Source: Pseudomonas brassicacearum (GTDB lineage: Bacteria > Pseudomonadota > Gammaproteobacteria > Pseudomonadales > Pseudomonadaceae). Taken from it: DNA of 64,000 bases. A model generated the notes under the pieces. The model made no database searches, was not told the DNA's origin, and saw only the letters and a list, made by a program, of their open reading frames with translations. The stretch is taken from positions 1 through 64,000 of the forward strand of contig NZ_MOBJ01000014.1 in the NCBI RefSeq assembly GCF_003732225.1, in the 5' to 3' direction. Position 1 is the first letter of the stretch; every line of letters starts with the position of its first letter. The position numbers and the translations under genes were made by a program. Shown piece after piece: positions 62,667 through 64,000 of the stretch.

Positions 62667-63578
62667 ATGAAAGAGTCTGTTCGCTTCGAAGATAAAGTCG
62701 TGATCATCACGGGTGCAGGCGGCGGCCTCGGACGGGCTCATGCACTGTTATTCGCCAGGCAGGGCGCCAGGGTGCTGGTCAACGATCTCGGAGGCTCGGC
62801 TCAAGGTGAAGGCGCCAACGCTTCAGCGGCAGACCGTGTAGTCGCGGAAATTCGCGAAGCGGGCGGTATTGCCGAGGCCAACCACGACTCCGTCACCGAC
62901 GGCGACAAAATTGTGCAGAACGCGCTTGATGCCTTCGGGCGTGTCGACGTGGTGGTCAACAACGCAGGGATTCTGCGTGACAAGACCTTCCACAAAATGG
63001 AAGACGGCGATTGGGACCTGGTTTACCGCGTCCATGTCGAAGGTGCCTATAAAGTCACCCGCGCCGCGTGGCCGCACATGCGTGAGCAAAACTACGGTCG
63101 AGTGATCTTCACTGCCTCGACGTCGGGCATCTATGGCAATTTCGGTCAGTCCAACTACGGTATGGCCAAACTCGGCCTCTATGGCCTGACCCGAACCCTG
63201 GCCATCGAAGGCCGCAAGAACAACATCCTGGTCAACGCCATCGCACCGACGGGCGGCACGCGCATGACCGAAGGCCTGATCCCGCCGCAAGTCTTCGAAC
63301 AGCTGAAACCGGAACTGGTCAGCCCGCTGGTGGTGTACCTGGGCAGCGAAAACTGCCAGGAAACCTCTGGCCTGTTCGAAGTTGGCGGTGGCTGGATGGG
63401 CAAGGTGCGCTGGGAGCGCAGCCTCGGCGCCGGGTTTGATCCGCGTGAGGGGTTCTCACCGGAAGATGTTGCGGCTCACTGGGAGCAGATTTGCGACTTC
63501 GAAGGTGCAGCGCATCCCAAGGACAACATTGAGGCGCTGAAGGAAATGATGGCGAATTTGCAGAAGTATTCGCTGTAA
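62667..63578 (+). CDS. short-chain dehydrogenase, HSD17B4/3-hydroxyacyl-CoA type
   Basis: A 303-residue NAD(P)-dependent SDR with TGAGGGLGRAH (15-25), NNAGILRDK, Ser151 region TASTSGIYG, and catalytic Tyr164/Lys168. The long C-terminal tail (about 230-303, with GGGWMGKVRWERS) is typical of dehydrogenase domains of peroxisomal multifunctional enzyme type 2 and bacterial beta-hydroxyacyl-CoA dehydrogenases. The start MKESVRF is preferred over an earlier TTG. It may form an operon with the two preceding genes. Confidence 0.88.
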   Translation: MKESVRFEDKVVIITGAGGGLGRAHALLFARQGARVLVNDLGGSAQGEGANASAADRVVAEIREAGGIAEANHDSVTDGDKIVQNALDAFGRVDVVVNNAGILRDKTFHKMEDGDWDLVYRVHVEGAYKVTRAAWPHMREQNYGRVIFTASTSGIYGNFGQSNYGMAKLGLYGLTRTLAIEGRKNNILVNAIAPTGGTRMTEGLIPPQVFEQLKPELVSPLVVYLGSENCQETSGLFEVGGGWMGKVRWERSLGAGFDPREGFSPEDVAAHWEQICDFEGAAHPKDNIEALKEMMANLQKYSL

Positions 63579-63636
63579 ACCCGAAGTTTATTAGCGGCCA
63601 GCCCTCAATCACCTTCGCTTCTGAACACCCCACATC

Positions 63637-63667
63637 GAACCCCGTGCTCACGGGGTTCTTTTTTTTT
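63637..63667 (+). terminator. Rho-independent terminator after the SDR gene
   Basis: Stem GAACCCCGTG/CACGGGGTTC followed by nine or more T residues. Confidence 0.9.
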
Positions 63668-63674
63668 CGCGCAT

Positions 63675-63702
63675 AAAAAAGGCCGCTGCAAACGCAGCGG
63701 CC
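63675..63702 (-). terminator. leftward Rho-independent terminator
   Basis: Minus strand reads GGCCGCTGCG-TTTGCAGCGGCC followed by six T residues, so it should end a leftward transcript entering from the right of 63703. Confidence 0.8.
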
Positions 63703-64000
63703 AAGGTAAGACGTTGGATCAAGGAGCTACAAATCAACGTCAGTGAACACGGGGCGATAAACTGAAAAGGTTTCAACTCATCTGGATTCTGTCGCCAGTG
63801 AGGCGGGAGGGTCACACCTCGGTACATCGTGCTTTCGGGCCCATTGCCGTGAAAGCCAGGCAAGGATAAGTCCTTATCGTCAAAGGAAAAATAGCGATTC
63901 GGGACAATGACTGTTACAGCCTCGGCAACAGTCGCTGCCACATCCATCCGCACACACATATACACCGTAGCAGTTGGCGAAGCCTGCGTTCGGCGGCGAA
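63703..64000 (-). other. unassigned leftward region at the window edge
   Basis: The terminator on the left implies a leftward gene here. An open leftward frame (63965 to 63648, 105 codons; SFDDKDLSLPGFHGNGPEST then MYRGVTLPPHWRQNPDE) looks protein-like in its middle but runs through the terminator and matches no family I know. It could be a small lineage-specific gene, a gene remnant, or non-coding. The last 35 bases resemble the start of a GCAGCTCCTAC-family REP. Confidence 0.3.

Overview
The window looks like the chromosome of a fluorescent Pseudomonas, most likely of the P. fluorescens group. Four things support this. The gene order oprD-HIT-slyX-cold shock ... aspS-yebC-ruvCAB-tol/pal-queEC-tRNA-Lys is the Pseudomonas order. 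An arcDABC operon and a gap/edd/glk/gltR/gtrS/gts/oprB glucose cluster are present. Two families of REP palindromes sit in at least fourteen intergenic gaps. Nearly all of the sequence is core or lineage-core; I see no prophage, insertion sequence, integron or CRISPR array.

Layout. 0.1-5 kb: the OprD porin (leftward), a HIT protein and SlyX, a membrane-anchored cold-shock-domain protein, a ribbon-helix-helix protein and an FmdB zinc ribbon. 5-17.5 kb (all rightward): aspS, yebC, the Holliday-junction set ruvC-ruvA-ruvB, the envelope operon ybgC-tolQRAB-pal-cpoB, the preQ0 genes queE-queC and tRNA-Lys(TTT). 17.7-20 kb: nadA, an RDD membrane protein and a small CspA-family protein. 20-28 kb (leftward): a glycine/serine catabolic operon gcvH-gcvP-sdaA-gcvT. 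Upstream of it are a sigma54-type promoter and three 18-bp TGTAGCG-type sites, followed by the gene for a TyrR-like enhancer-binding protein (GcsR type) that should act on them. 28-34 kb (leftward): a DUF5064 gene and the anaerobic arginine deiminase operon arcDABC with an Anr-type promoter. 34-38 kb: an AlkA-type glycosylase, a four-copy 140-bp tandem array, a CaiB/BaiF-type CoA transferase and a YbaN-like protein. 38-43 kb (leftward): a heme-uptake signalling set (ECF sigma, FecR-type anti-sigma, TonB receptor/transducer, heme oxygenase) with Fur-box-like sites, then methylglyoxal synthase.

43-58 kb is the glucose region. gap diverges from edd-glk across two HexR-type operators. It is followed by the GltR/GtrS two-component system, an AGE-family sugar isomerase, the GtsABCD glucose importer, OprB and a hexose-6-phosphate mutarotase. 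Glucose enters through OprB and GtsABCD, is phosphorylated by Glk, and is processed by Edd and Gap; hexR-zwf-pgl-eda are not in the window. The isomerase gene and gtsA share an almost superimposable promoter layout. Four of the leaders in this region carry exact AAYAAYAA Crc/Hfq motifs next to the ribosome binding site.

58-64 kb holds less characterised genes: a MerR regulator of the LitR/CarH type that lacks the cobalamin-binding histidine, a PilZ-like protein, a MioC-like flavodoxin, and a possible operon of a class II aldolase, an alpha/beta hydrolase closely resembling animal MEST/PEG1, and a fatty-acid-type short-chain dehydrogenase. The last 300 bases contain no gene I can assign.

No wholly new system is evident. 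The best leads are the 140-bp array that has captured the end of a neighbouring gene, the heptanucleotide repeat between the sigma and anti-sigma genes, the duplicated sugar-uptake promoter, the membrane-tethered cold-shock protein, and the MEST-like operon.
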